DNA from: Caldilineaceae bacterium
GTDB lineage: Bacteria > Chloroflexota > Anaerolineae > Caldilineales > Caldilineaceae
Direction: 5' to 3'
Length of the DNA: 8,908 bases
NCBI GenBank assembly: GCA_012032975.1
Contig: JAAUPU010000072.1
Span: 1 to 8,908 of the forward strand
Below the pieces are notes generated by a model. The model saw nothing but the letters and a program-made list of their open reading frames with translations, made no database searches and was not told the DNA's origin. Position numbers and translations under genes: made by a program. Shown here piece by piece: positions 6,682 to 8,908 of the stretch. Position 1 is the stretch's first letter; each line of letters begins with the position of its first letter.

Positions 6682-7630
6682 AGTCTCGGTGATTGTGCCG
6701 AATCTGAACTCGCCGATGATCGACCGCACATTGGAGGCATTGCGCGCGCAGACATTCGACCTCACCAGAGCGGAAGTGTTGGTCGTTGGCGTGGACGAGC
6801 CAGGGCTGGTCACCGAGGACAGATTGGTTCGGCGGGTCACGGTGCCTGTTCCATGCAGCGCGGCGCAGAATCGCAACCGCGGCATCGCCGAAGCCCGCGG
6901 ACAAATTCTCTGCTTCACCGACGCGGACTGTGTGCCCTCGCGTGAATGGCTGGTGCGATTGACGGCGCCCTTTGCCGACGCAGAAGTAGCGGTAGTGGGC
7001 GGCGGAGTGGACGTAGACGCGTCCAACTATTGGACGTTGTGCGACAACCTCAGTTGGTTCTACCGCTTCCTGTCGACAGCGCCCGCGGGTGAACGCGCCC
7101 ATCTGCCCAGCCTGAACCTGTGCGTTCGCCGAAATGTCGCGGGACGGGTCGGCGGGTTTGACGAGGGCTTTCCCAATGCAGCTGGCGAAGACACTGAGTG
7201 GACCGCGCGCCTGAGATCGGCTGGCGTGGCGCTGCATTTTGAGCCAAACGCGGTCGTGCGCCACTGTCCACCGCGCAGCACATTCGCCCAGATCTGGCGC
7301 CATGGCTACCTATATGGCCGATACTCATCCAAGTTGCAGCCGGAGCTTGGACGCCAGTTATCATCTTCGGATGCCTTCTGGCTACCCAGAAGCTGGTGGC
7401 TCTTGCTGCTACTGTCGCCCCTCTTTGGCGCATTGGCAACCGCCCGGGTGCTGGGCGCTCTGGCGAAAGGCGCCCACGCCAGAGAGTTGGCAACCTGGAA
7501 AGCAATGCCCGGTATTTGGCTGACCAAAGTCGCCTGGTGCGTTGGCGCCAGCAACGCGCTGCGCACGGGACTCGAGCGCACGGCCCGCCGGACCACGGTC
7601 GAAGATCACCAACCTGTACAACAGCGATGA
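6671..7630 (+). CDS. Family 2 glycosyltransferase
   Basis: A 319-residue GT-A fold glycosyltransferase. The opening strand is VSVIVPNLN (5-13). AAQNRNRGIAEARG (64-77) is the usual loop before the metal-binding TDADC (83-87). GGFDEGF (161-167) and GEDTEW (172-177) give the conserved glycine-rich segment and the general-base ED motif. A hydrophobic stretch at about 240-262 suggests a membrane anchor. The frame is open upstream to 6482, but the first 63 codons of that frame translate the intergenic hairpin repeat and have no family character, so I choose ATG 6671, two residues before the first strand. This start overlaps the annotated end of the GT4 frame by 11 bases, so coupling is possible if that tail is truly translated. 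The donor and acceptor are unknown. Confidence 0.88.
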   Translation: MAIEVSVIVPNLNSPMIDRTLEALRAQTFDLTRAEVLVVGVDEPGLVTEDRLVRRVTVPVPCSAAQNRNRGIAEARGQILCFTDADCVPSREWLVRLTAPFADAEVAVVGGGVDVDASNYWTLCDNLSWFYRFLSTAPAGERAHLPSLNLCVRRNVAGRVGGFDEGFPNAAGEDTEWTARLRSAGVALHFEPNAVVRHCPPRSTFAQIWRHGYLYGRYSSKLQPELGRQLSSSDAFWLPRSWWLLLLLSPLFGALATARVLGALAKGAHARELATWKAMPGIWLTKVAWCVGASNALRTGLERTARRTTVEDHQPVQQR

Positions 7631-7676
7631 GATGGCTGTCGTTGTCTCGTCATTCAGGCATTCGAAGGGTTTCTTG

Positions 7677-8629
7677 ATGGCGACATGCCTTGTCACCGGC
7701 GGGGCCGGCTTCATCGGCAGCCACTTGGTGGATCGCTTGATCGAAGCAAATCATGCCGTCGTTGTGATCGACAATGAAACGACTGGCTCCCGTCGCAACC
7801 TCCACAAAGATGCGATCTATATCAATGGAGATGTGGCCAAGGTCGAAGAATTGCGTCTTGCCTTTGAGTATCCGATCGATGTCGTTTTCCACGTCGCGGG
7901 CCAGGCCTCGATCGCGCACTCCTTTGACGCTCCGGTCGACGATCTGACAACCAACGTGACCGGCACCGTGAACGTGTTGCAGCTTTGTCTCGAACACCGC
8001 GTCCCCCGTTTGCTCTATGCCAGCTCAATGACAGTCTATGGTCGCCCGAATCAATCGCCGGTGGACGAAGAGGAGCCTTGCAAGCCTATCTCCTATTATG
8101 GCATTACCAAGTATGCTGCCGAGCGGTACGTTCTAGCCACTGGGCTACGTGACGATCTCGATTTTCCGTTCGATGTCACCGCGCTGCGCATGTTCAATGT
8201 GTATGGCGCACGTCAACGGCTGGACAACCCATACCAGGGTGTTCTTGGCTTCTTTCTGGGTTGCGTGCTGCGCGGCGACCCTATTCCGGTGTTTGGCGAC
8301 GGCTCACAACCCGCGACTTTGTCCATATTGATGACGTGGCGAATGGATGGTTGCAGGCGTGGGCAAGCCCGAACGCCTTCGGCCAGGTCTACAATCTGGG
8401 CTACGGGACCGGCGTCTCGATCTCAGAACTGGCAGTGGTCGCAGCGGAAGCATTTGGGCACGATGGAACATCCTACCCGCACCTGTCCGGCCCCCTACGT
8501 CCGGGCGATCAACGCCACATGACAGCGGACATCTCGCGCGCGCGGGCTGAACTGGGGTGGCGTCCACAGATATCTTTGAACGAAGGTTTGGCAAGAACCG
8601 CTGCCTGGGCGCGTGACGAAGGTGCGTGA
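7677..8629 (+). CDS. NAD-dependent epimerase/dehydratase (extended SDR), broken by a one-base deletion
   Basis: A nucleotide-sugar epimerase of the extended SDR family, GalE/WbpP-like. It shows the dinucleotide loop TGGAGFIG (7-14), D32 ending the second strand, catalytic SSMTVYG (116-122) and the YGITK pair Y141 and K145. As written the first frame departs from homology after Q211 (8307-8309) and ends at 8522. The rest, starting TRDFVHIDDVANGW, continues in another frame from 8309 to the TGA at 8627-8629. Restoring one base (CAACCC to CAAACCC or similar) gives a continuous protein of 317 residues, normal for the family. I chose ATG 7677, directly at the first strand; an in-frame ATG at 7632 would add 15 residues. 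The enzyme probably supplies an epimerised UDP-sugar to the adjacent glycosyltransferases; UDP-glucose/galactose is the default guess. If the deletion is real, the enzyme is inactive. Confidence 0.85.
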
Positions 8630-8726
8630 CGAAAGGAACAGGGCGCCATCTCGTGGCTGACTTCCACACACGTATCCCTGATCCACGGCCCGACGTATTC
8701 AAACTGTGCAGCTTGTGGAGAAAGCA

Positions 8727-8908
8727 TTGAAGTCTGCGAGCGTTTCCGTTGCCATCCCCTGCTATAATGGCGCTGCCTTCATTGGCCCGACCATCGAATC
8801 ATTGCTGGCCCAAACACACACCGCCGACGAAATCCTCGTGATCGACGATGGATCCGAAGACGAGAGCGGACGGATTGCAGCGAACTATCCGGTACGCCTG
8901 ATCCAGCA
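8727..8908 (+). CDS. Family 2 glycosyltransferase, N-terminal fragment
   Basis: The gene leaves the window at its right edge; about 60 codons are visible. The pattern VSVAIPCYNGAAFIGPTIES followed by LLAQTHTADEILVIDDGSEDES is the first strand, helix and DDGS nucleotide-binding motif of GT-A family 2 enzymes. There is no ATG between the upstream in-frame TGA (8679-8681) and the core. The best start is TTG 8727, preceded by GGAGA (8717-8721) at good spacing. GTG at 8706 and 8715 are in-frame alternatives with weaker sites. It follows the epimerase after about 97 noncoding bases and belongs to the same glycan gene group. Confidence 0.85.
   Translation, partial: MKSASVSVAIPCYNGAAFIGPTIESLLAQTHTADEILVIDDGSEDESGRIAANYPVRLIQ

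Noticed and set aside
8760..8768. TGCTATAAT, identical to the extended -10 at 1905-1913.
   Set aside because: It is the codons for Cys-Tyr-Asn inside the conserved IPCYNG motif of the last glycosyltransferase, so it is coding text and not a promoter for a gene in this window.

Overview
The window is GC-rich, gene-dense bacterial DNA with every recognisable gene on the + strand. It looks like a Chloroflexota (Anaerolineae/Caldilineae-like) genome. This rests on the gene mix (a Uma2-family PD-(D/E)XK protein, a bacterial phosphosulfolactate synthase, a compact M50 site-2 protease, a divergent TyrA-like dehydrogenase, and lipid-linked and GT4 glycosyltransferases) and on an intergenic hairpin repeat built of CTTCGTG-like units. 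The assignment is an inference from memory of these families; no marker gene is present.

Layout. (1) 2-127 is the 3' end of a YjbQ/UPF0047 family gene. (2) 226-1731 is a two-gene unit, a Uma2-family protein followed by phosphosulfolactate synthase (ComA-like). As written, the two are joined in one open frame of 501 codons. A single extra base near 901-904 explains this, because the next frame restores a normal Uma2 C-terminus that ends in a TGA overlapping the ComA ATG (ATGA at 958-961). (3) 1732-1958 is intergenic and holds a strong extended -10 promoter. (4) From 1959 a tightly packed operon-like run follows: M50 metalloprotease, HD-domain protein, TyrA-like dehydrogenase, a DPM1-like family 2 glycosyltransferase with two C-terminal membrane helices, a GT4-type glycosyltransferase, a second family 2 glycosyltransferase, an NAD-dependent sugar epimerase, and the start of a third family 2 glycosyltransferase that leaves the window.

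The right half (4294-8908) is a polysaccharide or glycolipid assembly locus: one enzyme to interconvert a nucleotide sugar and at least four glycosyltransferases. Two of these carry hydrophobic C-terminal segments consistent with work on lipid-linked intermediates at the inner face of the membrane.

The main unexpected result is a pattern of single-base frame breaks. Three are well supported: an extra base at ~901-904, a missing base at ~3211-3217 and a missing base at ~8307-8312. A possible fourth lies at ~6518-6521. They create two false 'fusion proteins' (Uma2-ComA and HD-TyrA), split the epimerase, and may add a false tail to the GT4 enzyme. Such a density suggests indel errors in the assembly more than biology, and any automatic annotation of this window will be misled by it. 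I found no convincing new defence or mobile system. The other points worth checking are a 27-codon ORF with an ideal Shine-Dalgarno that bridges two glycosyltransferase genes, a TyrA homologue lacking canonical motif residues, and the hairpin repeat.
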